A stretch of 64,000 bases of DNA from Caballeronia ptereochthonis (GTDB lineage Bacteria > Pseudomonadota > Gammaproteobacteria > Burkholderiales > Burkholderiaceae): NCBI RefSeq assembly GCF_001545075.1, contig NZ_FCOB02000038.1:1-64000 (forward strand), given 5' to 3'. The translations under genes were made by a program, and so were the position numbers. Under the pieces are notes generated by a model. The model was not told the DNA's origin. It ran no database searches and saw nothing but the letters and a program-made list of their open reading frames with translations. Positions 1 through 7,730 of the stretch are shown in pieces (position 1 is the first letter of the stretch; every line of letters begins with the position of its first letter).

Positions 1-38
1 GGGTGTCGGCTTCTTAAGCATGACCTCTATTAAAGAAC

Positions 39-64
39 AAAGCCCTGGGCAGAGCCAGGGCTTT
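39..64 (+). terminator. Hairpin at the 3' end of an upstream gene
   Basis: A 10-bp perfect stem (39-48 with 55-64) encloses a 6-nt loop. It is followed only by TTTG, so alone it would be a weak terminator. It sits just upstream of a stronger hairpin, and the two together probably end transcription of a gene that lies to the left of the window. Confidence 0.55.
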
Positions 65-76
65 GTCAGCAGTCTG

Positions 77-102
77 AAGGCCAAGCTCAGCTTGGCCTTT
101 TT
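77..102 (+). terminator. Rho-independent terminator upstream of cutA
   Basis: A 10-bp stem (77-86 with 90-99) with a 3-nt loop runs into five T residues. It is the second of two tandem hairpins and isolates cutA from upstream transcription. The gene it serves is outside the window. Confidence 0.75.
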
Positions 103-204
103 GCATTCGGGCTGCGGCTTTTCAGCGCGCCTGGCTGTAAAGATGTGCGGCAGCCGCCGATGCTACGATATGGAAGTAGTCGTCTTGCCGTCCTGGAGTC
201 CCGA

Positions 205-537
205 GTGAACGTCCCCGTCGTATTGATGCTGTCCACGCTGCCCGACGCCGCAGCGGCCGATACGCTCGCGCAAGCGGCGCTGGAAGCGCGGCTCGCCGCG
301 TGCGTCACGAATCTCGGCGCGGTCGCTTCGCACTATCACTGGAAGGGCGTGCTGGAGTCGTCGCAGGAGGTCCAGTTGCTTTTCAAGACGAGCGTCGCGC
401 GCGCCGGGGAATTGCAGCGCTTCGTCGCGGCTCGGCATCCCTATGAAACACCCGAAATCCTCGTCTGGCAGGTGGATGCATCGCCGGGCTATGGTCAGTG
501 GGTCAACGCAGAAACGCAGCGTCCTCTCCATGTTTGA
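205..537 (+). CDS. cutA: Divalent-cation tolerance protein CutA
   Basis: A 110-residue protein of the CutA1 family, which forms compact ferredoxin-like trimers in the cytoplasm. It is linked to copper and divalent-metal tolerance, but its molecular role is not settled. The length and the conserved strands (VVLMLSTLPD near the N terminus, ACVTN, YHWKG, HPYETPEI) match the family. I choose the GTG at 205 because a GGAG lies six bases upstream and the family N terminus aligns there. An in-frame ATG at 145 would add 20 unconserved residues. The 3' end overlaps the dsbD start by 8 nt, so the two genes are probably co-transcribed. Confidence 0.88.
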   Translation: MNVPVVLMLSTLPDAAAADTLAQAALEARLAACVTNLGAVASHYHWKGVLESSQEVQLLFKTSVARAGELQRFVAARHPYETPEILVWQVDASPGYGQWVNAETQRPLHV

Positions 538-2368
538 GTTTTCCCGTCTCGTCGCGAGCCGATTCCTCGCCGCGCTCTTCCTTCTGACCGCTTTTTCGCT
601 GGTTTCGGGCGCCGCGCGCGCGGCCGACGATTTCCTCGATCCCGACGTCGCGTTCAAGTTCAGCGTATCCGAGAAGCCGGGCGAAGTGGACGTGCGCTAC
701 GAGATCGCGGACGGCTACTACATGTACCGCGAGCGCTTCGCTTTCGCGGTGAAAAGCGGCGATGCGACGATCGGCGCCGCGCAGTTGCCGGGCGGCAAAG
801 TCCACTTCGACCAGACGTTCAACAAGGACGTCGAGACCTATCGCGGCGAACTTCTCATCCGCATTCCCGTCACGCAGGCGAAAGGGCCGTTCGAACTCGC
901 GGTGACATCGCAAGGTTGTGCGGATCAGGGTATTTGTTACCCGCCGATGGAAAAAACGTATCGTGTGAAAGGCGACGCGCTTCAGCCCGCCGGCACGGTC
1001 CCGCCGGCCACTGCAGCGCGCGCCGACGACTCGCAATCCTGGTTCGAGCGCGCCACGAGCGCTGACTACGCGCAATCGATGCTCGAAGGCGGCGGGTTCT
1101 TCACCATCATCGGTCTATATTTCCTCGCGGGCGTGGTGCTGAGCCTGTTGCCCTGCTCGTATCCGATGATTCCGATTCTTTCCGCGATCATCGTCGGAGA
1201 GGGCGCGCGCGTGACGCGTGCGCGCGGATTCGCGCTGTCGGTTTCGTATGTCGCCGGCATGGCGCTCGTCTACACCGTGCTCGGCATCGCCGCCGCGCTG
1301 ATCGGCCAAAGTCTCGGCGCGTGGTTGCAGAATCCGTGGGTGCTCGGCGCGTTTGGCGTGCTGCTCGCGGCATTCGCCGTCGCGCTGATTTCGGGCATGG
1401 ACATCGCGTTGCCCGAGCGTTGGCAAAGCGGCGTCAACCAGGCATCGCAGAAACGCAGTGGCGGCAAATTCGCCGCGGTGGCGGTGATGGGCGCGCTTTC
1501 CGCGCTCGTCGTGGGTGCGTGCATGACCGCGCCGCTTTTCGCGGTGCTCGCATTCATCGCGCATACGGGCGACGCCGTGCTCGGCGGAGCGGCGCTCTTC
1601 GCAATGGGGATTGGCCTCGGTGTGCCGCTGCTCGTCATCGGACTCGGTGCGGGTTCGCTCCTGCCGCGCGCAGGCGCGTGGATGGACGGCGTGAAAGTGT
1701 TCTTCGGCGTCGTCCTGCTCGCGGCCGCGCTGTGGATTGTCTGGCCGGTAATCGGCGGCGTCACGCAGATGCTGCTTGCGGCGCTCTGGCTGCTGATCGC
1801 GGCGGCATCGCTCGGCTTGTTCTCGTCAGGCGTGGCGGCGCCCGTCGGCGTCTGGAAGCGCCTCGGACGGGGGCTCGGCGCCGCGTTCGCGATCTGGGCG
1901 GCGACATTGCTGATTGGCCTCGCGGCCGGTTCCACGGATCCGCTGCGCCCCCTCGCCGTGCTGGCGTCGCGAGGCGACGCGTCCGCTATTTCGCGCGCGC
2001 AGACACAAGGACCGGCCTTTGCACCGGTGCGCTCATCGGCGGAGCTGGATTCTGCCGTCAAGGCCGCCGCGCGCCCGGCGATGCTCGATTTTTATGCGGA
2101 CTGGTGCGTGTCCTGCAAGGAAATGGAGAAGCTGACTTTCTCCGACGCCCGCGTGCAGGCGCGCCTCGCGCAACTCAATCTCCTGCGTGCGGACGTGACC
2201 GCGAACAACACCGACGATCAAGCCTTGCTCAAGCGCTTCAAGTTGTTTGGCCCGCCGGGCATCATCTTCTTCGATGCGCAGGGCAACGAAGTCGCGCGCG
2301 TGGTCGGCTATGAGTCGGCGGACACGTTCCTGAAGAGCCTCGACAAGCTCGGTCCGTCGAACGGATAA
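530..2368 (+). CDS. dsbD: Thiol:disulfide interchange protein DsbD
   Basis: A 612-residue inner-membrane reductase that carries electrons from cytoplasmic thioredoxin to periplasmic DsbC/DsbG-type and cytochrome c maturation thioredoxins. It has a signal peptide ending near residue 31 and a periplasmic alpha domain with Cys130 and Cys136. Next is a membrane domain with the Cys209 (LLPCSYP) and Cys331 (GACMTAP) pair, then a C-terminal thioredoxin domain with CVSC at 526-529. All three redox pairs are present. The ATG at 530 gives a normal signal peptide and overlaps the cutA stop. Upstream in-frame starts would put about 30 polar residues before it. The nearby cytochrome c4 and resB/ccsB genes fit a shared role in haem-protein assembly. 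Confidence 0.95.
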   Translation: MFEFSRLVASRFLAALFLLTAFSLVSGAARAADDFLDPDVAFKFSVSEKPGEVDVRYEIADGYYMYRERFAFAVKSGDATIGAAQLPGGKVHFDQTFNKDVETYRGELLIRIPVTQAKGPFELAVTSQGCADQGICYPPMEKTYRVKGDALQPAGTVPPATAARADDSQSWFERATSADYAQSMLEGGGFFTIIGLYFLAGVVLSLLPCSYPMIPILSAIIVGEGARVTRARGFALSVSYVAGMALVYTVLGIAAALIGQSLGAWLQNPWVLGAFGVLLAAFAVALISGMDIALPERWQSGVNQASQKRSGGKFAAVAVMGALSALVVGACMTAPLFAVLAFIAHTGDAVLGGAALFAMGIGLGVPLLVIGLGAGSLLPRAGAWMDGVKVFFGVVLLAAALWIVWPVIGGVTQMLLAALWLLIAAASLGLFSSGVAAPVGVWKRLGRGLGAAFAIWAATLLIGLAAGSTDPLRPLAVLASRGDASAISRAQTQGPAFAPVRSSAELDSAVKAAARPAMLDFYADWCVSCKEMEKLTFSDARVQARLAQLNLLRADVTANNTDDQALLKRFKLFGPPGIIFFDAQGNEVARVVGYESADTFLKSLDKLGPSNG

Positions 2369-2369
2369 A

Positions 2370-2399
2370 AAAGGGCGATGCCGTGACGCATCGCCCTTT
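2370..2399 (-). terminator. Bidirectional terminator between dsbD and hemB
   Basis: A perfect 12-bp stem (2370-2381 with 2388-2399) has a 6-nt loop. The run of A residues at 2367-2372 gives a U-tract for the minus strand, so it is strongest for hemB. On the plus strand only three Us follow, at the end of dsbD. Confidence 0.85.
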
Positions 2400-2421
2400 C
2401 AGCTTCAAAGACACCAAAGCG

Positions 2422-3420
2422 TTACTTCGACGCCCGCAGAATCCGTGCGGCATCCAGCGCGAAGTACGTCAGCACGCCATCCGCGCCCGCGCGCTTGAAT
2501 GCGAGCAGCGCTTCCATCATCACCTTGTCGTGATCGATCCAGCCGTTCTGCGCGGCGGCCTTGATCATCGCGTATTCACCGCTCACCTGATAAGCATAGG
2601 TCGGGAAGCGGAACTCATCCTTCACGCGGCGCACGATGTCGAGGTACGGCATGCCGGGTTTGACCATCACCATGTCCGCGCCTTCCTCGATGTCCATGCG
2701 CACTTCGCGCATCGCTTCGTCGGAGTTGGCCGGGTCCATCTGATATGTCATCTTGTTGCCCTTGCCGAGATTCGCAGCCGAGCCGACGGCATCGCGGAAC
2801 GGGCCATAGAACGCCGACGCGTACTTCGCCGCATACGCCATGATGCGCGTGTGAATGTGATCTTCGCTTTCCAGCATCTCGCGGATCGCGCCGATGCGGC
2901 CGTCCATCATGTCCGACGGCGCGACGATATCCACGCCCGCCTCGGCTTGCGTGCGCGCCTGCTCGACGAGAATCTCGCTGGTTTCGTCGTTCTTCACGTA
3001 GCCTTCTTCGTCGAGCACGCCGTCCTGGCCGTGGCTCGTGTACGGATCCAGCGCGACATCGGTCAACACGCCGAGCATCGGGAAGTTCTTTTTCAGTTCG
3101 CGAACGGCGCGCGGAATCAGACCTTCCGGGTTGGTGGCTTCGCGTCCATCGGGCGTCTTGAGCGACGGCTCGATCGCCGGAAACAGCGACAGCACCGGCA
3201 CGCCCAGCTCGACGCACTGCTCGGCGACTCTCATCAGCAGATCGACGGACGTGCGCTCGACGCCGGGCATCGACGGCACCGCCTGCCGCAGATTCGTGCC
3301 TTCGACGATGAACACCGGATAGATGAGATCGTTGGTGGTGAGGATGTTTTCGCGCATCAGACGGCGCGAGAAGTCATCGCGGCGCATGCGGCGCGGGCGA
3401 TGGTGGGGATAGAAGCTCAT
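2422..3420 (-). CDS. hemB: Delta-aminolevulinic acid dehydratase (porphobilinogen synthase)
   Basis: A 332-residue enzyme that condenses two 5-aminolevulinate molecules to porphobilinogen in tetrapyrrole synthesis. The family length and signatures are present. They include the Schiff-base lysine at about residue 254 in MVMVKPGMPYLD, the SDMMDGRIGAIR segment and the FYGPFRDA stretch. The start at 3420 (MSFYPHHRPRR) matches betaproteobacterial orthologues. Upstream in-frame codons exist but encode no conserved sequence. It ends in the bidirectional terminator shared with dsbD. Haem supply fits the neighbouring cytochrome genes. Confidence 0.96.
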   Translation of the reverse strand: MSFYPHHRPRRMRRDDFSRRLMRENILTTNDLIYPVFIVEGTNLRQAVPSMPGVERTSVDLLMRVAEQCVELGVPVLSLFPAIEPSLKTPDGREATNPEGLIPRAVRELKKNFPMLGVLTDVALDPYTSHGQDGVLDEEGYVKNDETSEILVEQARTQAEAGVDIVAPSDMMDGRIGAIREMLESEDHIHTRIMAYAAKYASAFYGPFRDAVGSAANLGKGNKMTYQMDPANSDEAMREVRMDIEEGADMVMVKPGMPYLDIVRRVKDEFRFPTYAYQVSGEYAMIKAAAQNGWIDHDKVMMEALLAFKRAGADGVLTYFALDAARILRASK

Positions 3421-3532
3421 GTCTTGACTCGAATTTGAGTGGCCTTCCGGGGGACGTCGAAAACGGCTTCCAAAACACGCAAAGCCTTGCTGAACAAGGA
3501 CTTGGACGCGTCTGAAACCGTTTTGAGACAAT

Positions 3533-3545
3533 GGTATATCATACC
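3533..3545. promoter_or_regulatory. Palindrome with overlapping -10-like elements (hemB / candidate sRNA)
   Basis: GGTAT-ATC-ATACC is a 5+5 bp inverted repeat. It contains TATCAT (3537-3542) on the plus strand and TATGAT (3543-3538) on the minus strand, each one mismatch from the sigma70 -10 consensus. It lies about 110 nt before the hemB start on the minus strand, and just before a candidate small RNA on the plus strand. I find no good -35 for either direction, so this is a suggestion only. It could also be an operator. Confidence 0.35.
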
Positions 3546-3548
3546 GAT

Positions 3549-3652
3549 CGAGCGAGGCGCTTGCCGCCGGACTCCCCGCTTCTCCTCCCTGAGCGGGTGC
3601 CTGTCGATATTCGATTAGGCTGTTAACCCGCCGTCATGCGGCGGGTTTTTTT
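3549..3652 (+). ncRNA. Candidate small RNA with anti-Shine-Dalgarno loop
   Basis: No protein gene lies on the plus strand between hemB and engB, yet a well-formed structured unit does. A small GGCG/CGCC stem is at 3556-3568. A hairpin has a 6-bp stem (3575-3580 with 3592-3597) and the 11-nt loop UCUCCUCCCUG. An excellent terminator ends it, with a 9-bp stem (3625-3633 with 3639-3647) and seven Ts. The loop contains CUCCUCC, complementary to Shine-Dalgarno sequences, as in anti-SD-loop regulatory RNAs known from alphaproteobacteria. The 5' end is inferred from the -10-like TATCAT at 3537-3542 and is uncertain. I cannot assign an RNA family. Confidence 0.5.
3625..3652 (+). terminator. Rho-independent terminator on the plus strand, hemB-engB gap
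   Basis: A 9-bp stem, a 5-nt loop and seven consecutive Ts on the plus strand. The U-tract polarity is wrong for engB, which reads on the minus strand and would see only two Us. It therefore implies a plus-strand transcript that no coding sequence explains. Confidence 0.8.
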
Positions 3653-3676
3653 ATGCCGGAGCTTCTGCTCGACGGC

Positions 3677-4339
3677 TCACTCGGCCACATCTTCCTGCGC
3701 GTTCTCGCCCGCTTCTTCGGGCATCAGCCAGCTTTCGATCAGCTCGTGCGCTTCATCCAGCCCCGTGCGCTTGAGCGCGGAGAACAGCTGCGCGGTGAGC
3801 TCGCCGCGATAGCCCGCATCCTTGTATTCCGCGAAGGATTTCTTCGTTGCGCGCAGGGCGTTGGTCATCTCCTGTCGCGTCAATTTGTCGCATTTGGTGA
3901 GCAGCGCGTGAATCGGCTTACCCGTCGGCGCGAACCAGTCGATCATGATGCGATCGAGCTCGGTGAGCGGCCGCCGCGAGTCCATCATCAGGATCATGCC
4001 GCGCAGTTGGGCGCGGCTTTGCAGATACGTGGAGAGCAGGCGCTGCCAGTGCTCCTTCGCGGCGCCCGGCACTTCGGCGTAACCGTAGCCGGGAAGATCG
4101 ACGAGATAGCCGACCGGCGAGGCTTCTGGCCCGACCGCGAAGTAATTGATGTGCTGCGTGCGCCCCGGCGTCTTGCTCGCGAACGCGAGCCGCTTCTGGT
4201 TGCACAGCACGTTGATTGCCGTCGATTTGCCCGCGTTCGAGCGCCCCGCGAACGCGATTTCGGGCTGCGGCGTGGGCGGCAGATCGCGCAGATGATTGAC
4301 GGTGGTGAAGAAGCGGGATTGGTGAAGCAGGAATGACAT
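3677..4339 (-). CDS. engB: Ribosome-biogenesis GTP-binding protein EngB (YihA/YsxC)
   Basis: A 220-residue TRAFAC-class GTPase needed for large ribosomal subunit assembly and, in E. coli, for normal cell division. The G1 P-loop GRSNAGKST is at residues 32-40. G3 is in DLPGYGYAEV and G4 is TKCDK. The start MSFLLHQSRFF at 4339 gives the family length; further upstream in-frame sequence is not conserved. It is divergently oriented from the cytochrome c4 gene, with a 295-bp shared upstream region. Confidence 0.95.
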   Translation of the reverse strand: MSFLLHQSRFFTTVNHLRDLPPTPQPEIAFAGRSNAGKSTAINVLCNQKRLAFASKTPGRTQHINYFAVGPEASPVGYLVDLPGYGYAEVPGAAKEHWQRLLSTYLQSRAQLRGMILMMDSRRPLTELDRIMIDWFAPTGKPIHALLTKCDKLTRQEMTNALRATKKSFAEYKDAGYRGELTAQLFSALKRTGLDEAHELIESWLMPEEAGENAQEDVAE

Positions 4340-4634
4340 TGGCGGGCCCAATCGAAAGAGCTGCGAAAACTTGAAGCCTTGAGAACCCGGCAAATACTGG
4401 GCATGCCCCGACTGGCGTCTTTGCGTATAGCGGGTTATTGTACAATACGACGGATTCTTAAAGATCAGCACGGGCACGCAAGACCCAAGCCGCAGGCGTC
4501 ACCCACACAGGAGCGAGACAGTTTTTCGGGCACTTTTTTGAGCCCTTTCGTTCGGGTATCTTGCGGCGATGATCGGTCGCCGTCGTTTTTTGCAGAACCT
4601 CCCATTCTCACAAGACGAAAAACAGGGTACGCGA

Positions 4635-5318
4635 ATGAACCGACTGTACAGGTCTCTGGTGGTGCGTCAGGTGCTTCGGGCAGCGGCGGGTTTCGGTGCG
4701 GGTTTCGGTGGCTTGGCAGTATCGGTGTCAGTGAATGCGGCAGAGCCCGCGCAACCGGCGAAGCCGGATGCGGCAAGAGGGCAGGCCATCGCGACCCAGG
4801 TGTGCGCGGCATGCCACGCGGCGGACGGCAACAGCGCCGGGGCGGCGTTTCCGAAACTCGCGGGCCAGCACGCGGAATACATCGTCAAGCAGTTGAAGGA
4901 TTACAAGACGCAGCCGGGCGCGAAGGCGCCGGCGCGCAACAATCCGATCATGGCGGGCATCGCGGGCGCGCTGTCGGATCAGGATATGGTGAACGTGGCG
5001 GCGTACTTCGAGTCGCAGAAGGCCAAGCCCAACTACGCGCGCGACAAGAACGACGTCGCGCTGGGCCAGAAGATCTATCGCGGCGGCATCGCGGACAAGG
5101 GCGTGCCGGCGTGCGCCGCGTGCCATGGCGCGACGGGCATGGGCATCCCGGTGCAGTATCCGCGGCTGTCGTGGCAGTGGGGCGACTACACGGTCGCGCA
5201 GTTGAACGCCTTCGCATCGGGACAACGCAACAACAGCGAGCCGATGCACGCCATCTCTTCGCGCTTGAATGAAGCGGAGATGAAGGCGGTGTCGGACTAC
5301 ATCGCCGGTTTGCATTAA
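4635..5318 (+). CDS. Dihaem cytochrome c4
   Basis: A 227-residue periplasmic c-type cytochrome of the c4 family, which relays electrons from the bc1 complex to terminal oxidases. A signal peptide covers roughly residues 1-34 (cleavage near VNAAEP). Two class I cytochrome domains follow, each with a CAACH haem motif (residues 57-61 and 160-164). Axial methionines are plausible in each domain (NPIMAGIA and EPMHAISS). Length and the two-domain layout match c4. It is followed by System II maturation genes resB and ccsB, which would attach its haems. A longer in-frame start at 4569 would precede the signal peptide with a polar extension and is less likely. Confidence 0.93.
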   Translation: MNRLYRSLVVRQVLRAAAGFGAGFGGLAVSVSVNAAEPAQPAKPDAARGQAIATQVCAACHAADGNSAGAAFPKLAGQHAEYIVKQLKDYKTQPGAKAPARNNPIMAGIAGALSDQDMVNVAAYFESQKAKPNYARDKNDVALGQKIYRGGIADKGVPACAACHGATGMGIPVQYPRLSWQWGDYTVAQLNAFASGQRNNSEPMHAISSRLNEAEMKAVSDYIAGLH

Positions 5319-5421
5319 GCGCAGCAGTCAGCGTCCAGCGGTTCCCGGCTCGATACGCGGGAATCGCCCATACTACGAAGCCGGTCCCGGGAAGATCCGA
5401 GAAGGTCGGCGCGAAAACAAG

Positions 5422-5471
5422 AAAGGGTGGGACGTCGGTCGATGAGACCGCCAGCGTCTCCACCCTTTTTT
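5422..5471 (+). terminator. Terminator-like hairpin directly before resB
   Basis: A 9-bp outer stem (5422-5430 with 5460-5468) and an inner CGGTC/GACCG stem are followed by six Ts. It ends only about 20 nt before the resB ATG. That leaves no room for a resB promoter between the two, so it may act as a leaky terminator or attenuator of the cytochrome c4-resB transcript. Confidence 0.75.
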
Positions 5472-5491
5472 GCTGTTTAGTCGGAGTTTGA

Positions 5492-7726
5492 ATGAGCGTC
5501 ACCACATCGGGTTTGCAGTCGAAGTCGAGCCGCCGCGCCGTCAGGCATTTCATCGAGCTCGTGAGTTCGATGCGCTTCGCCATCGCATTGCTGGTCATTC
5601 TGGCGATCGCGAGCATCATCGGCACGGTGCTCACGCAAGAGGACCCGTACCCCAACTACGTGAATCAGTTCGGCCCGTTCTGGGCGGACATCTTCCGCGG
5701 CCTGAGCCTCTACAACGTGTACAGCGCGTGGTGGTTCATGATGATCCTGATCTTCCTCGTGATCTCGGTGTCGCTGTGCGTGGTGCGCAACAGCCCGAAG
5801 ATGGTCGCGGACATCAAGAGCTGGAAGGATCGCGTGCATGAAGGCGGCCTGCGCGCGTTCCATCACAAGGGCGAGTTTGCCGTTTCGGCGAGCCGCGCGC
5901 AGACCGCGGCGACGCTCGAGCGCCTCGCCGGCAAGATGGGCTATCGCACCGTCACGCGTCAGACCGACAACGGCGCGACGCTCATCGCCGGCAAGCGCGG
6001 CGCGATGACGAAGATCGGCTATATCTCGGCGCATCTGGCGATCGTCGTGATCTGCATCGGCGGGCTGCTCGACAGCAACCTGCCCATCAAACTGCAGATG
6101 TGGATGTTCAACAAGACGCCGATCAACAGCAACGCCGTCATCAACGACATTCCTCCCGAACACCGGCTGTCCACGTCGAACCCGACGTTCCGCGGGTACG
6201 CGTGGGTGCCCGAAGGGCAATACGTCGGCACGGCCATTCTGAATCAGCAGGACGGCTCGATCATCCAGGACCTGCCGTTCTCGATTCAGCTGAACAAGTT
6301 CATCGTCGATTACTACTCCACCGGGATGCCGAAGCTCTTCGCGAGCGACATCGTCGTGATCGATCACAAGACGGGCAAGCGCATTCCGGCGCGCGTCGAG
6401 GTGAACAAGCCGTTCACCTACGACGGCATTTCGATCTATCAGTCGAGTTTCCAGGACGGCGGCTCGAAGCTCGAAATGACCGCCTGGCCGATGACCGGCG
6501 GCAGCGCGAAGACTGCGCCCTTCAGCGGCACGATCGGCGGCACCGCGCCCGTCGGCACGCAGTTCACGGGCGCGCAGGGCGAAACCGTCGAATTCACGGA
6601 TTTCCGCGCGATCAATGTGGAGAACATGACGGACGGCAGCGGCGCACCCGACGCGCGCGGCGTCGGCAAGAAGGAAACGCTGCGCGACGCGTTCGACGAG
6701 CGCCTCGGTTCCGGCGCGAAAACCTCGAAACCGACCGATCTGCGCAATATCGGCCCGTCGGTGCAATACAAGGTACGCGGCACGGACGGTCAGGCACGCG
6801 AGTACAGCAACTACATGTTGCCGGTGGATGTCAGCGGCCAGCGCATGTTCCTCGCGGGCATGCGGGTGAGCCCGAACGACCCGTTCCGCTACCTGCGCAT
6901 TCCCGCCGACGAACAAGGCACGGTCAAGCAATGGATGGACTTGCGCGCGGCGCTCCAGACGCCCGCGACGCGCGCCGAAGCCGCGCATCGTTTCGCGCTG
7001 CGCTCGGTACCGCAGGAAAACGGCGAACTGCAGAAGCATCTGGAAGAGAGCGCGATTCGCGTGCTGAATCTCTTCGCCGGCGCGGACGAAACGGGTAAGG
7101 CCACCGCGAATCCTCAGATGATTGGCGGCTTCCAGAGCGTCGCGACGTTCATCGACCGCTCGGTGCCGAAGGGCGAGCAGGAGAAGGCGGCGGGGCTGCT
7201 GATGCGCATGCTCGAAGGCGCGATGTGGGATGTCTGGCAGATTTCCCGAGAGCAAAACGGCCTTCCGGACGCTAAAGTGGATGAGAAGAACAGCGCATTC
7301 GTGCAGTCGTCCATCAACGCGCTTTCCGACAGCTTTCTGTACGGTTCGCCGGTCTTTCTGCAACTGGACAACTTCAAGCAGGTGCAAGCTTCGGTATTCC
7401 AGTTGACGCGCGCGCCGGGCAAGAATCTGGTGTATCTTGGCAGCCTTCTGCTGGTGGTCGGCATTTTCGCGATGTTCTACGTGCGCGAACGCCGGCTCTG
7501 GTTCTGGCTCAAGGATGCAGGGCAGGGTGGCGCGAGCGTGCTGATGGCGATGTCCACGGCACGCCGGACATTCGATTTCGAGAAGGAGTTCGTGCGCACG
7601 CGCGCGCAGATCGCGGCGGCGCTCGACGCAAAGCCGGCAGAGCCGGCTGATCCGTCCCCGACACCAGGCGCACCCACAGCGCAAACGCAATCCGAAGCCC
7701 CGAGTTCGGAAGTTTCAACACGGTAA
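5492..7726 (+). CDS. resB: Cytochrome c biogenesis protein ResB (Ccs1)
   Basis: A 744-residue component of the System II (Ccs) haem-handling complex, which with CcsB/ResC moves haem to the periplasm and ligates it to apocytochromes. Transmembrane segments lie near residues 27-47, 76-96 and 175-195, with one near the C terminus (VYLGSLLLVVGIFAM). A large periplasmic domain lies between the last two. The final 60 residues are a low-complexity Ala/Pro/Thr-rich cytoplasmic tail. It is four bases from ccsB and clearly in one operon with it. ResB proteins of this length are usual in betaproteobacteria. Confidence 0.94.
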   Translation: MSVTTSGLQSKSSRRAVRHFIELVSSMRFAIALLVILAIASIIGTVLTQEDPYPNYVNQFGPFWADIFRGLSLYNVYSAWWFMMILIFLVISVSLCVVRNSPKMVADIKSWKDRVHEGGLRAFHHKGEFAVSASRAQTAATLERLAGKMGYRTVTRQTDNGATLIAGKRGAMTKIGYISAHLAIVVICIGGLLDSNLPIKLQMWMFNKTPINSNAVINDIPPEHRLSTSNPTFRGYAWVPEGQYVGTAILNQQDGSIIQDLPFSIQLNKFIVDYYSTGMPKLFASDIVVIDHKTGKRIPARVEVNKPFTYDGISIYQSSFQDGGSKLEMTAWPMTGGSAKTAPFSGTIGGTAPVGTQFTGAQGETVEFTDFRAINVENMTDGSGAPDARGVGKKETLRDAFDERLGSGAKTSKPTDLRNIGPSVQYKVRGTDGQAREYSNYMLPVDVSGQRMFLAGMRVSPNDPFRYLRIPADEQGTVKQWMDLRAALQTPATRAEAAHRFALRSVPQENGELQKHLEESAIRVLNLFAGADETGKATANPQMIGGFQSVATFIDRSVPKGEQEKAAGLLMRMLEGAMWDVWQISREQNGLPDAKVDEKNSAFVQSSINALSDSFLYGSPVFLQLDNFKQVQASVFQLTRAPGKNLVYLGSLLLVVGIFAMFYVRERRLWFWLKDAGQGGASVLMAMSTARRTFDFEKEFVRTRAQIAAALDAKPAEPADPSPTPGAPTAQTQSEAPSSEVSTR

Positions 7727-7730
7727 GATC

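Noticed and set aside
5477..7690. A minus-strand frame of about 737 codons opposite resB
   Set aside because: Antisense shadow of ResB; Arg/His-rich low-complexity translation with no recognisable motif.
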